From Larix kaempferi (Eukaryota; Streptophyta; Pinopsida; Pinales; Pinaceae): a DNA stretch of 64,000 nucleotides. Under the pieces are notes generated by a model. That model was given only the letters and a program-made list of their open reading frames with translations. It had not been told where the DNA came from and searched no databases. Numbering within the stretch: the stretch's first letter is position 1; each line of letters starts with the position of its first letter. Shown here piece after piece: positions 1-10,531 of the stretch. Both the position numbers and the translations under genes were made by a program. The stretch is taken from assembly GCA_027924585.1 (NCBI GenBank), contig BSBM01000440.1:10038001-10102000 (forward strand). Reading direction: 5' to 3'.

Positions 1-304
1 CAAATTCTTAATTGTGAGGATATCTTTAGCTATTTGATCCTACTATGATTTGAATTCCGCACTTACAGTGTTAAGTATGCATGGTTATGAAACCGTTGCT
101 TGGGCGTGGTTGTAAGAAGAAGACACTTTTTTTTACGGTGTATCGACAACTACAAATAGAACAATCAATTGTTCTCAACTACTACATGAAGGAAAACATG
201 ATTTAAAAGATAGGACATTAGTGAGCACCGACAGAAGCTCATCTGGGATGCAAACTAGAGCAAAACAACGGGACATTTTAGAGTAAAAAAAACACTTGTT
301 GTGC
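1..304. other. Unassigned left edge
   Basis: No open frame or motif is recognisable. The stretch lies immediately upstream of a plus-strand gypsy integrase and may be eroded spacer between RNase H and integrase of that element, but no residues support this. Confidence 0.3.
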
Positions 305-1330
305 TCTAGAATTATTTCTACTGGATTTTGCTCAAAAAATATGTCGAAAAGTACATCAAGTCATGCGTGGTTTGTGCCATTGCCAAGCCACCGCGCTGAC
401 AACGCAGTTTGTATATGCCCTTTCATGTTCCTATTCGACCATGGGAATCTATTTCCTTGGATTATTTAACTAGATATCCTATTACCTGACAACAGTATGA
501 TGCAATCCTGGTAGTGGTTGACAGATTCTTCAAAATGGCTATCCTCATTCCTTGTAAGAATACCACAACAACTTAGCAGACTGCTCAACTCTTCTTTAAG
601 AATGTTTGGAAGCACTATGGCATGCCGAATTCAATCATATCCGACCATGAATCCATATTTTTTAGCACGTTCTAGAAGATTCTTTGGAAACAACTCGACA
701 CACAACTATCTATGTTGACAGCGTTCCATCCTCAGACTGATGGAAAGACATAAGTTGTGAATAACATGGTAGTACAATTGCTTCACATGTACAACCACAC
801 GCATAAAAAAACATGGGATGAAATCCTCCCATACATCCAACATAGCTATAATCGAGCGCAACATAGATCGATGGGTAAGAGTCATTTTGAAATATGTTAT
901 GGATTTCAACCCTCAACTCCTATTGACTTAGTCATCCAACCGATTGTATTGGTCGACACCGACTGTGGAAAACGAGAAATCGATAAGGCATTCAAGTTCA
1001 AGGATCAGATGTGTGACATTCAAAAACAAGCATAGGATATGTTGAAGCAAGCTCATGAAAAATCCAAGGCCTGACACAATAAGAATCGTACTCCTCATTC
1101 ATTCAAAATTGGGGATCAGGTCTGGTTACATCTCAAGAAATAAAGATTCAGTGACACGCACAAGAATCTGAAACCATTACGATATGGTCCTTATACCATT
1201 CTTCACAAAATTGGGGGAAATGCTTATAAGCTCAGCATTCCACTATACTTGGGTCTGCATCCAGTATTCAATGTGCACTTGCTTTGACTGTACTTTCCAC
1301 GAACAATACCCTTGTTTCAGGTGGCTAAGG
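305..1330 (+). pseudogene. Ty3/gypsy integrase, decayed 3' part of pol
   Basis: This is the C-terminal part of a Ty3/gypsy polyprotein, the integrase that inserts element cDNA. From about 337 the translation gives the Cys half of the HHCC zinc finger (KSCVVCAIAKPP). It is followed by core-domain pieces: SLDYLT with the first Asp, the block HYGMPNSIISDHES with the second Asp, and FHPQTDGKT. The codon where the catalytic Glu is expected, after FHPQTDGKT, is a TAA at 751-753. The best-preserved stretch, 757-1035, reads through the end of the core (SYNRAQHRSMGKSHFE). The C-terminal domain follows (GDQVWLHLKK, then LRYGPYTILHKIGGNAYKL and HPVFNVHL). Several in-frame stops are present, so it is dead. 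The polypurine tract and LTR follow directly, confirming orientation. Confidence 0.88.
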
Positions 1331-1429
1331 TAGGAAAACTCCTATCTCAAGGAAAGTGGTATAATCTCCTTGAGTTGGAGCTCAAGTTTCCTCATTTTCA
1401 TGAGTAGGAAATGGGGACCATTTCCACTT

Positions 1430-1439
1430 AAGGGGGGAA
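1430..1439 (+). promoter_or_regulatory. Polypurine tract of the first gypsy element
   Basis: The purine run AAGGGGGGAA lies just downstream of the integrase C-terminus and 3 bp before a TG that can start an LTR. This is the usual site for plus-strand priming in reverse transcription. Confidence 0.75.
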
Positions 1440-1442
1440 TTC

Positions 1443-2800
1443 TGATCCATCCCAAGATTCGACTGTATCCATCGACTATTGCTTAGTCCCAATCGACTCC
1501 TTGGTAGGATCCTCGACTTGGTCGTCCCAACAAATCAATCAAATTCACGACCGAAGGCATGTTAGAACATTATCACACCTAGGACCATAGTCTCAATGAT
1601 GTTTAATTAATGATTTTTGGTTCAAGCAAGGTTATTGATGATTATCTAAGGTTGTTAAGCTAATTATGACCGATTTCACTACCTTGGCACCCAATGTTGG
1701 TCAACCAGTGGGTAAGGCACCCCCATTTATAGACACCACCCTCATTTATGACCACTACACTACCAAGGTATTCCCTTATCCCCTGTTTTGTGGATCTGAG
1801 TTTGAATTGGGGCGCTCATGCATTGAACTTGGTCATTTTTCCTCCTTTTTGGAAGTTTTGGCCTATCTTAGGCCACCTCCACTCCACCACTCATGTGTAG
1901 CCATCAATAATGTCCTCCCATGCCATCCCAACATTCATATTAGACATTCGTGACAGTTTGAGGTGATTTGGGAGACTATTGGTCAACCTAGGGGGATTGA
2001 GGTCCAATGTAAGCTAGCCACTTGCAGCTCATTCAAATGCCTCCAAAGGCTCACGATTTTTCCCAAATGTAATATAATGATGTTCCCAACTTGTTTTTCA
2101 GTTGGACTGTAATAGAATTACCATCTATTTGCAGCATTCGTTGTGTATATTGTGCTTCTTTTACACTTTTTCATGCATACTTAGCCAAATTCTTGATTTG
2201 TGAGGAATTATTTATCTAGTAGATATTGATGTGATTATAATTTCACATGGAACATGACCAATTATACATGCCCAATGGATCATCACACATGCCCGACGGT
2301 AGCTGATGATTCCTACACATGTCCGACGACATTTTGAGTAGTCGAAAAGCATCTGAATCGCCATCAACATGGCAACGATGTCTCCTCATCTTCTTCCAAC
2401 TGGAGAATGGGAAGAAGACATATGAAATTTGTAACTATATTTTTGTAATTAAAACACGGTAGGTAGTTACCCAAGCATCCCTTAGAATTGTATAAATACT
2501 TGTAAGCTCCAAAAAGAAGAAGCTTGTTGGTTCTCTAGTCTTAATTGCATTAATACGAGTTCCTAAAGAGAAGGCTTGATTGGTTCTCGATGGTTCCTAC
2601 ATTTGTGCTCTTATGGAAACTTCTCAATACAACCAGTGTTTTCACCCGTGGGGTTTCTATGTTATCAATTATTGTCTCACATTCTTCTGTTATTGGTATT
2701 GTCTATTAATTTTGCAGTTGTTTATTGTTCGATATATGCTTTTGTGTATAGTTGTTTCTCTGATCAAAATAACACTATAAGCGTTCGCCATAATAGTAGT
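1443..2800 (+). mobile_element. 3' LTR of the first gypsy element (right end approximate)
   Basis: The LTR begins TGATCC right after the polypurine tract. A TATA box (TATAAATA, 2491-2498) sits about 1.05 kb in, followed by a leader-like region at 2600-2700 that resembles the R/U5 part of plant LTRs. No clean CA end or target duplication could be placed, and the 5' LTR is outside the window, so the right boundary (about 2750-2840) is estimated. Short open frames within it are not credible genes. Confidence 0.6.
2491..2498 (+). promoter_or_regulatory. LTR TATA box
   Basis: TATAAATA lies within the LTR in the sense orientation of the element; predicted transcription start is about 30 bp downstream. 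Judged by motif and position only. Confidence 0.5.
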
Positions 2801-2846
2801 CAACTCTGTTGTCCCCTTGTCATCCTCCTAGTTAACACAGATCAAC

Positions 2847-2988
2847 CAACTAAAAATGACCAGATAAACAACCAATTTGGTCATGGTATAAAATGTATGA
2901 CTAGATAACAAGTAACTAAACTAAAAGTGACCACATAATAATAACATTAAGAATATGAGTTGGTCATTTCTTTGGTCATTTTTAGTTG
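2847..2988. repeat. Short foldback element (142 bp)
   Basis: CAACTAAAAATGACCA at 2847-2862 is the exact inverse complement of TGGTCATTTTTAGTTG at 2973-2988. The interior is AT-rich and non-coding and repeats the GGTCAT/ATGACC motif. It resembles a small MITE; no target duplication is evident. The same motif recurs throughout the larger foldback at 21546-21942, so a distant relationship is possible. Confidence 0.6.
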
Positions 2989-3083
2989 TGTCACTTCGAC
3001 AATGGAAAATTACAATTTTGACAATGAATTTGTACAATTTACTAAATTTTAACACTGCATATGGATTCAAAGACCCCCTTGTA
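2986..3083. repeat. Repeat unit copy 1 (left of LINE insertion)
   Basis: The unit beginning TTGTGTCAC and continuing with ACAATGGAAAATTACAATTT is found again at 4976-5070, and its first part a third time from 5130. The copies differ by scattered substitutions. The LINE at 3100-4939 separates copies 1 and 2. Confidence 0.7.
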
Positions 3084-3099
3084 ACATTGTAGATGGATT

Positions 3100-3507
3100 T
3101 CCGGGTTGGCAGGTGATGGGGGAGTCCTTATAGACTCCGACGGAAACAAAATAAACGATTTTGCTTGGGGAATTGGAAAAAGAACTAATAATGAAGCAGA
3201 GTGGTTAGCAGTGATAAAAGGGATGGACGTTGCAAGAAGCAATGATGTTGAGGATCTCGTGGTCTTTGGAGATTCTATGTTGGTGATAAGGGAAGCCAAG
3301 GCTTTAGTCAAACTTCATTGAAAACCAGTCTCTTCGATGCATCAGCACTTCATTTTTTTGGCCAAAGAATTTCATTCCCTTTCCTTCCTCCACATCCTTA
3401 GGCAAAACAATCAAAGCACCGACACTATGGCTAATATTGGTGTAGGTCTGAATTGTGGTCACACTATTATCAATGGTCTCCTTAAGGTGTATGTTTGGGT
3501 GTTGTAA
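3100..3507 (+). pseudogene. LINE RNase H domain (C-terminus of ORF2), one stop
   Basis: This encodes the RNase H domain that ends the ORF2 polyprotein of many plant LINEs and degrades the RNA of RNA:DNA hybrids. The frame opens at the truncation point with the first strand (LAGDGGVLIDSDGNK), then NNEAEWLAVIKGMDVA with the catalytic Glu, then VVFGDSMLVIREAK with a catalytic Asp. A TGA at 3319-3321 interrupts. The same frame then continues to the last motif HILRQNNQSTDTMANIG, equivalent to the H-R-N-AD signature, though the final Asp-Ala is changed. It stops at TAA 3505-3507. Reverse transcriptase is missing by truncation. A Ty3-type RNase H is less likely because of the poly-A tail. Confidence 0.85.
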
Positions 3508-3841
3508 CTTGTTTCCCTTTAACCCTATGATCCTCATCCCTTTTTTCTACATTCCCTTCCCCTCGAGGACCTCATTAACTCTCCATATCCTCTCTAGATT
3601 CTTTCACTCCATTCAAATGTCCCCTCGCCTGAACTAGTGGCCACCCCTGGTAGGCACCATCTGTCTTGCATGCGGGAGATTAATGCGGACAATCCCCAAG
3701 TTGGTGTGTGTCTATTTCATGCAAGGTGGTGGATCTCTTTGCTTCCTGTGAACTCTTTTGCGATTATGCTCCTCGTTTACTGCTCTTTTCTGTGTTTTTC
3801 CCTTTAGTGTAGTCCCCGAAAGCCTGTTGTTTTGGCCAGCT

Positions 3842-4633
3842 ATGGAGGATTGCAATCAATGCCCCCCTACTTTGCTTTGTAGAAAATGTAGGAAGAATAG
3901 TCAGGGGCAGTCCGGGGGGGCTGGCAATGGCGGTTTGAAACGTTATCTCTCTGATATCTTTCATGGCATCAGCGACAATGAGCCTACTAGGGGTGGCGTG
4001 ACAAAGTTGGCTTGATTCAATCATCGCAAAGCGGATGACCTTGGCAGCGACAGAAGATGGGTTCCCCTTGATGCAGGTCATGGCCAGGGCAACAGGGGCC
4101 CTGTGCAGTACTCCGACTATGGTTTCGTTTATGGAAAGACTTCGGACTCTGGCTTCCACTTGAGCCCCTATGAAATTGGTCATGGTGCACCACAACAGTT
4201 GTTTCGTGGTAGTCCTGGTGAATTGGGTAGGAAGAATTGGAAGCATGTAACTAGCGACAATGGGGGTCTTGTCAATCTGGAATCTCCTCGAGGGCAGGGA
4301 AGCCCCTCCCCTGAAATCCACTCGCAATTGCTGGACCTGGAAGCCCAAGTCCATTGGCTCAGGGGAGACCTATTGGATATGAAGAAAGCAATCTCCCATT
4401 TGGCCACCTTCATCCAAATCTCCAACTTAGAAGTCCGGGCAAGCACTGGTAAGAAGAAATATTACTTTGAAAAGTTAATGGAAAAACATGATACTTTCTA
4501 CTGTTGTCTTTGAATTGTAGAATCCAAATTTGAATGTGTTAGGACCAACAGTGGTAGCAGTCCCTCGGTCATTCTGAATATCAATGACGAAAATGCAGGC
4601 GCAACTTCAAGCAATAAGGATAAAATTGCTTGA
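3842..4633 (+). pseudogene. Additional LINE open frame downstream of RNase H, unknown function
   Basis: One reading frame runs from ATG 3842 to TGA 4631-4633, broken by TGA at 4013-4015 and 4511-4513 (about 264 codons in all). The N-terminus has a Cys pair motif (CNQCPPTLLCRKC), then a Gly/Ser/Asn-rich middle. Near residue 170 there is a Leu-rich probable coiled coil (LLDLEAQVHWLRGDLLDMKK). I recognise no family. It lies where most plant LINEs have only a 3' UTR. The split LINE at 24459-34201 also has a frame of similar layout (basic/Gly N-terminus, coil near the C-terminus), which suggests a shared third ORF. A captured host fragment is the alternative. Confidence 0.45.
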
Positions 4634-4975
4634 ACTCATCATGATAACTAACGCTCTGTGTCTGAGCAGTTTTTTTTGGTCTAGATATTTCACTTCTAGT
4701 TATATGTTCTACTTATGTTGTATCATGTTAGGGCAGTTCGTCAATATTTACAGTTGTAATAGGTTCACCAATATTTTCAATTGTAATAGGCATAAGGCCA
4801 TTTTTTAACTTCAGAGGCTGGTATTCGATGAGTCTATCTCGGCAACTGTGGTGTTTTGGGATCAGCCTCCCCTTCTCTTTGTAATATGTTCCACCTTTTT
4901 AATATAAAGCTCATTATCCATTTGTGTAAAAACAAAAAAACATTGTAGATGGATTCAAAAACATGAGTGATGCTA

Positions 4976-5160
4976 ATTGTGTCACTCGATGGCAATGGAA
5001 AATTGCAATTTTGACAATGAATTGTTACAATTTACTAAATTTGAACAATGTAGATGGATTTAGAGACCCCTGGGGGATCTCTGAATCCATCTACAATGTT
5101 AAAATTTAGTAAATTTTAGAACCCCTCATGTGTCACAACTCAACAATGGAAATTAATATT
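4976..5160. repeat. Repeat unit copy 2 and partial copy 3, with hairpin
   Basis: This continues the repeat seen at 2986-3083. Positions 5027-5070 pair with 5072-5118 to form a near-perfect hairpin with arms of about 44-47 bp and almost no loop. The shared core is TGTAGATGGATT against AATCCATCTACA. A third TGTCACAACT...CAATGGAAA block starts at 5130. Confidence 0.75.
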
Positions 5161-5616
5161 GCAATTTTAATTTACAAGAGGATATATATATATAGTGCTA
5201 TTGATCATGATGACGTCTTAACGAGACACCAAATTAATGATGTGTCGACTAACGTCATACCCATCGGCTCCATAACCATGAATTTGTAACCATGTATATA
5301 TTCATAATTACACAATACTAATATATTAATTACAATATCATACATTAGTTATATAATACAAAACAAAGAAATTCAACAATATATAATATATTAATATAAC
5401 AATTTTTAATATTATTATATATATATATATAAACTTTACCGGATTTCAAGGTTTTAAGGTATATAGTTATTAATATGTAATATAGTTATTTTAATATATA
5501 TCAATATAATTATTTTATATTAATATTAACTTTTAAAAACAAAATATAATATAGTGATTTCATCTTATATTCCATTTGTAAATACTAATATAAGTTATAT
5601 ATATAAACTAAACCAA

Positions 5617-5664
<48 letters not shown>

Positions 5665-5880
5665 ACATAAACCAAACAATCAAACCTAAAAACAAATTTA
5701 ACTATTTACAAAGATTTTTAGAAGGTTATATATATAAACCAAACCAACAAAACTATATATATATATACATATATATACCAAATAATCAAAATAAAAAACA
5801 AAACTATTTACAATGTTTTTTTAGAAACAATTAATCATAGTATACAATTAATTATTTTCAACTCTAAAGTAAGGGTTTTG
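5160..5880. repeat. AT-rich spacer with (AT)n and a duplicated block
   Basis: Low-complexity, very AT-rich DNA with no coding signal. A run of about 21 AT dinucleotides lies at 5620-5662. The flanking text (TATATATATAAAC, AAACCAACAAAA, then AACTATTTACAA) appears twice, at about 5593-5733 and 5735-5825, so a segment containing the microsatellite was tandemly duplicated. Confidence 0.7.
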
Positions 5881-6149
5881 GCGCCACAAATTTTATCACT
5901 ATGTGAAGAATAGTTTTTTCACATTGAAAAAGAGTTTTGGCACAATGAATAGGGTTTAAAAACAAAAATAGAAAAAAAAAACAAAAAAACACAAAACAAA
6001 AACAAAATATAACAAAAGCATTCATTTTCATTTTGAGTTGCGTGTAAAACTGAATTTTGAGTTCCCGCTAAACTATGAATTGGTAATGAAACCTAAACCT
6101 GAACCTTCCAGGAAAAGGAGAGGTCCAAGGACCGATTAAACCCGCAACG
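5881..6149. other. Non-coding spacer
   Basis: A-rich sequence with no recognisable gene, repeat or motif. Confidence 0.4.
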
Positions 6150-6485
6150 ATGTTGTGCTCATTGTCCTCATTCAAGTGCGGAGACAACCTTGAGAATCTG
6201 CAACTTGTTCAAGAGCAAGGAGATACATATGGGGTTTTGATCTTTCTGAACTTAGGTACCATTTTGATTATTTGTTTCGAATTTCCTTCTCATTCATTTA
6301 GGTTAGGTTATTGACCATAAAATATTATCAAATGGGTTTGAGTATGATCTGGTTGTTTCCATTCCCTTATAGACATGTATGCAAAATATGGCATCATAAA
6401 GAATGCACACAAATTGTTTGACAAAATGCTTCAATGAGACATTGTCTCCTGGACAACATTGATTGCAAGGTATTTACATGGACGG
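6150..6485 (+). pseudogene. Pentatricopeptide repeat (PPR) gene relic
   Basis: PPR proteins are organelle RNA-binding proteins built from 35-residue helical repeats. From 6307 the translation gives IDHKILSNGFEYDLVV, the usual end of one repeat. After a 1-2 base frameshift at about 6370 it continues DMYAKYGIIKNAHKLFDKM (from 6372). It then hits a TGA where Arg is usual, followed by DIVSWTTLIARYLHG. This order (MYAKCG, A-KLFD-M, D-VSWT-MI) is the signature of plant PLS-class PPRs. A weaker trace upstream (KEIHMG near 6210) may be the preceding repeat. Frameshift, stop and absence of further repeats show it is a fragment. Confidence 0.8.
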
Positions 6486-7447
6486 GTCCTTCCCTTCGCA
6501 TAGCTCAGGATCTCACACAGATTGTTGGCACCTTCCCTTCATTGACCCCTCCAAAATTGTTTTCATCCATACCCATAGTAGTTCATTCGTAACATGGGGC
6601 GCCGTTCAAGGAAACACTGTAGTGAGTGAGATATAACCCTATTATGGGTCGGTATGGTAGTTCAGGACTGGGGCATAACTAGCTCAATGATGGGGGAGTT
6701 GGGAAATATTTGAAAGAATGCACCTAAAGAAACCCATTCTCCAACTCAAAAATAGCGAAGGACATAATCTATCTATCAATATTCATTCGTTGAACACATA
6801 TTCTATTCAAAGTTGTTCTATCTATATTTTATCTCAATGGGCCCTCTGAAATATTACTTCTTGGTGTGATCTTCCCACTAGAACCACTGGACCAGATTAG
6901 ATCCTTATCTTTGGAGGAGGGCCATATTCTTGTGATCGGTTGTGGAGATAATTAACATAGATAATGATGAACATGCTGCAAAAATTGGCAGCAAAGTTCG
7001 GGCACATCAAAAAATAGATGCAGCTCAAGGTGGATGTAATGTTGGCCCTGCTAAAAAGTAGCTAACCAAGTTACATGGCCAAAGAAAAGTTGTAATTATG
7101 AATTATGATCGCTCTTTTTTTTGTGCATTTCCTGTCAAACAATTGTTGTATCCTTAGATTAATAAATATAAGATAGTTTTATTAATATCCAACAAAAGAT
7201 TACAATAAGCTAGTCAATGGGAAGTAACACAATGATTTTCTCACTAGGAAGTAGGATATGACTTATGCTAACATTGTTGTTAGATCAATGGAAAATTCCT
7301 TACTCAGTGGTTTGTTATCCGGGTGTGTTGGCTTTGTTTTGCATTGGTAGCAATTCCTTAATTAGGGAAAGTTGAAGAATCTATTGCATACTATACGTCC
7401 CTTTATTAGAAGTGCTTCAAGAAACATGTCCTGTGGTGCTCCACTGC
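6486..7447. other. Spacer, nothing recognised
   Basis: About 960 bp without a convincing open frame, splice-framed exon, terminal repeat or tandem array on either strand. Confidence 0.4.
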
Positions 7448-7495
7448 AAAGCGTGGATTTCCTTTGACTTGAAAGCGTGGATTTCCTTTGACTTG
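7448..7495. repeat. 24-bp tandem duplication
   Basis: AAAGCGTGGATTTCCTTTGA plus CTTG is present twice, back to back and identical. It lies in a short open frame (7412-7600) that matches no family I recognise. Confidence 0.85.
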
Positions 7496-8009
7496 AGTAT
7501 CGGGTTTGAGGGGTATCTATTCCTCAAAACTTCCTGGAATTTGTATCCACTCTCATCCTTTCGAAACTCATACCATACAGGAAGGGCGAATAGCAATTAA
7601 AATGGAACCCTTAATCACTCAAGGAACTTGTCCTTACGTGGCCTCACTTATAAAACAGTAGAACGAGTCTTATTTATAAGCACTGATACCTATGAGATGC
7701 TATACCTCATAAAATGCCTTTGCATGTATCTTATTTTGGACACATATTTTTTTATTGCTCGAATGAAGGTTTAAAAAGATTGCATTGATGTGCACACTTT
7801 CTCCAAGTTCGCAGTTGAAATTGTTGGAAGCCTCAAATATCAGTAGCTATTGAAGAATGTTTCCATTTTGCACTAAAAATGGAAAGGATCTTGCAATTAA
7901 GGCACGTGTTTACATTTTACATTCAAATTGTTTTCTATTGTTTGATATTTAGTTCATGTACTGGAAATCAACTCCTTGTGTTGTGTGCTGACAATCGTCC
8001 CCCTTTCAG

Positions 8010-8209
8010 GGGCCTCGGTTGCTCAATCTACTCCAAAAACGTTGTCAACAACAGTTTTTGTAGCTTCTAAGGAGTGTGATCCACATACCGATGAATTTTC
8101 AGACAGGGAATGCCCGTCCCTTGAACATGTCAACGCTGAACAAAGTGGGAGACAATCAGATTTGGTCTCCACTAATGTTATGCCACTAGAATTCCAAATA
8201 TGCCACTAG
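8010..8209 (+). pseudogene. Possible exon of an unknown gene
   Basis: A pyrimidine-rich tract ending TTTCAG at 8004-8009 is followed by an open frame of about 65 codons to TAG at 8207-8209. It has ordinary amino-acid composition (GASVAQSTPKTLSTTVFVAS, then acidic and Ser-rich text). No family is recognised. The acceptor-like junction and sudden coding-like composition suggest a stray exon; a chance open frame is the main alternative. Confidence 0.25.
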
Positions 8210-8800
8210 AATGAGATACAAAATCAAATTCGTTCTCAATTGAAAAGATATTTATAGAATAGTATAGGATTTATGTTGTTTATGACAAACTATTTCATGT
8301 GAACAACAACCAACTACATTATGTTGATCTCTTCTTTGCCTTATTTAATAGATGCCAAAGTTAGAATATACTCGAAGATCAATAGAGCACCAAGCCAGAA
8401 GTTACATACATATCCATCCTCACTGCAATGGCCACGGTACCATATCTTATATGATCCCATCATTTGCATATAAATATGGTCCAACATTCCTTAGATTCCA
8501 CCAGACTCCTACATGTAACGATCTACTTGCATGAAAGTAGATTTTTCCCTAGAGTGGGCTTGGAAAGCATAGACTAGTCTTTCCAAGGATGCCAAGAATC
8601 ACAACTGGCCCTTCCCACTTTAATTAGAATACAGCATCCTTGTTGTATTCTCTAGAAGAAGATGCAGGAAAACACCTCTAACTTTTTAGGTATCTCCTCT
8701 CACTTCTGGAGAAATGCATAACCATGCCTTTAACTTTTTAGGGATTTCCTTTATGTCCTACACTGAAGACTTGGGGTTCATCATTGTTTGAAGCTGAATT
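8210..8800. other. Spacer, nothing recognised
   Basis: No gene, RNA or repeat could be supported on either strand. Confidence 0.4.
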
Positions 8801-8806
8801 GAGAAT

Positions 8807-9080
8807 CTTATCAAGAGAATTAAGGTTGCTAGAAATAAGGGTCTAATCAGGATGATTATTCTAGGCGACTCAAAGCTGGTAACTGAGGCCAGTAATGAAA
8901 TTGTGTGGTACACATCCAGGAATTAAAGCAATTGCTAAGGAGGTTAAATTGTTGATAGAGTCCATTTCTGAGGTTTGTATTGATAATTTTTATAGAGATG
9001 AAAATGTTTGGGCCGATGCAAATGCCAAGAATGAGGTTTTCCTCTTTCCCAAAGAACTGCTTTTCAATGAAGCACAATAA
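8807..9080 (+). pseudogene. Second RNase H domain relic (LINE-like)
   Basis: The translation from 8807 reads IKVARNKGLIRMIILGDSKL, a standard RNase H helix followed by the strand carrying a catalytic Asp. After a one-base shift near 8900 it resumes with HPGIKAIAKEVKLLIESIS and then IDNFYRDENVWADANAKNEV, the last catalytic motif (R-N-AD-AK). The frame ends at TAA 9078-9080. Reverse transcriptase, poly-A tail and target duplications were not found, so this is an isolated fragment. It is most like the RNase H domains of plant LINEs or the related stand-alone RNase H-like family. Confidence 0.75.
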
Positions 9081-10061
9081 CAATATGTTCCTTTTTGAAC
9101 CGTCTTTTTTTAAATTAGTCACTGGGTTATTGGTTTGTATCATAGATGATGATAAAAAAAAAATCTATACAAATTTGAGAGCAAGATATATTGGATGAGT
9201 TGAAAAATTGGCGTCTTTGTAGAGGATCCTTGTGTGATCTGAAGTTGAAATGATTGCCTTGAACTAATTATTGATTTGTAAGATACTATGAACAGTTGAA
9301 ACAGGAGGAAACAATGAAAGGGGACATGACAAGTAGGTTAACAAGGAACCTATACATCTAATAAATGTTGGAAATCAACATTTTTTATAAATTAAGTGAC
9401 TTGGGAGCAAATAAATTGGGAGTTAGATATAAGGGAAAAATACTCACATTGAGTAAGTACTAAGTTTTCTACAAAGATGTTAAAATATGCCCAAGCTAAT
9501 TCAAATTATTATAGGCCTAATTACCAATAAAGTGAGAACTCACTTTGAACATGTGAAGAACAAATAGGATGTGTACAAGAAAAATAGCATCAAGGCTTGT
9601 AGGTTTGCAAAAGAAATAGCATTCAAGTCTTCAATAACTTGTGATCAAGATTATTCATCTCTTAATGAAGTAACTAATATTCCATTAGATAATATTCAAA
9701 AAAAATTAACACTGTTTCAAGCGGTTTGTAGGCAAGCATTGTTCAAAATCCCATCTCCAAAAAATTAAAAAGCATGTACTGCATTGTGCGCACTTATTTT
9801 AAAATAATAATGTTTGAACTCCTAATTTTGTTGAGAGTTCCTAATATGATGCAGTTGCATTCTTGTATATCTATTGAAGCAATCAAATGAGATATTGAAT
9901 TATAGTATTCACAAGCAACAACTTGGAATCATCACTACACAACATAAAGGATCACATAGTGTATTAATAAGGACCCAAGAAAACATCACAAGAGGTGAAG
10001 AGATATCAGCAACAGTGTGCCTACACTTCTTTCTCTTGACCATTGTTGAATTTACCCCAAG
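9081..10061. other. Spacer with small unassigned frames
   Basis: AT-rich. Open frames at 9571-9768 and 9874-10095 are short and match nothing I recognise; neither has splice or promoter support. Confidence 0.35.
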
Positions 10062-10440
10062 TCATTGCATTACAATTCTTCTATGCTTCAAATAGAGGAT
10101 ATTACCAATAGGATAGGGCAGATCAACAAAATATATTTCATTTGCAACATTGTGATTATGGTTCACCCACAGCTCATAGAGAGTTGCATAATTAAGGTAT
10201 GAACAGATCAATGCCTTCAAAGATAACCAATCAGGAAGACTGTTGTTGCGAATAATAGAGTCCAGGTCCAAAATGTCCTCTTTACTAAGAAATACAAATA
10301 TTCCAACAATTTCATTGTGGAATCTTGCAACATCCCCAAATTCAATTGATGGTAGAGAATTTGTAACCAGGCATAGAGATGACATAGAATCAAAACACAG
10401 TGGATCAAAGAAACCAAATGGAAAAATATCAACAACAATA
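10062..10440 (-). pseudogene. Unknown exon-like open frame, minus strand
   Basis: On the minus strand an open frame of about 125 codons ends at TGA 10062-10064. It can begin after an acceptor-like GGGTTAAG at 10441-10448. Its composition looks like a folded protein: IFPFGFFDPLCFDS, then FGDVARFHNEIVGIFVFLSK, then WLSLKALICSYLNYATLYEL, ending HRRIVMQ. No domain is recognised. The absence of internal stops is unusual for this AT-rich region. It could be the terminal exon of a host gene or a captured fragment. The LTR element at 10532 lies only about 90 bp upstream of its start, so any gene it belonged to is now interrupted. Confidence 0.4.
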
Positions 10441-10526
10441 CTTAACCCTTATCCATGCATGCATTAAGAGGCAGAAAAGCACAAAGCCTCATAACATGTC
10501 AATATTTTTCTCAAAACCAGTGTTAC

Positions 10527-10531
10527 ACAGG
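10527..10531. repeat. Target-site duplication, left (ACAGG)
   Basis: ACAGG directly precedes the 5' LTR and is repeated at 18642-18646 directly after the 3' LTR. Confidence 0.92.

Larger units (their letters stand above)
3084..4955 (+). mobile_element. 5'-truncated LINE (non-LTR retrotransposon) with 16-bp target duplication
   Basis: ACATTGTAGATGGATT occurs at 3084-3099 and again at 4940-4955 and flanks the insertion exactly. The element body (3100-4939, about 1.84 kb) starts inside an RNase H domain and ends in an A-rich tail (AAAAACAAAAAAA from 4928). These are the signs of target-primed reverse transcription with 5' truncation. After RNase H it holds an unusual 1.4-kb tail that includes a second open frame (3842-4633). 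It landed in a repeated block, part of which reappears on each side. Confidence 0.9.
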
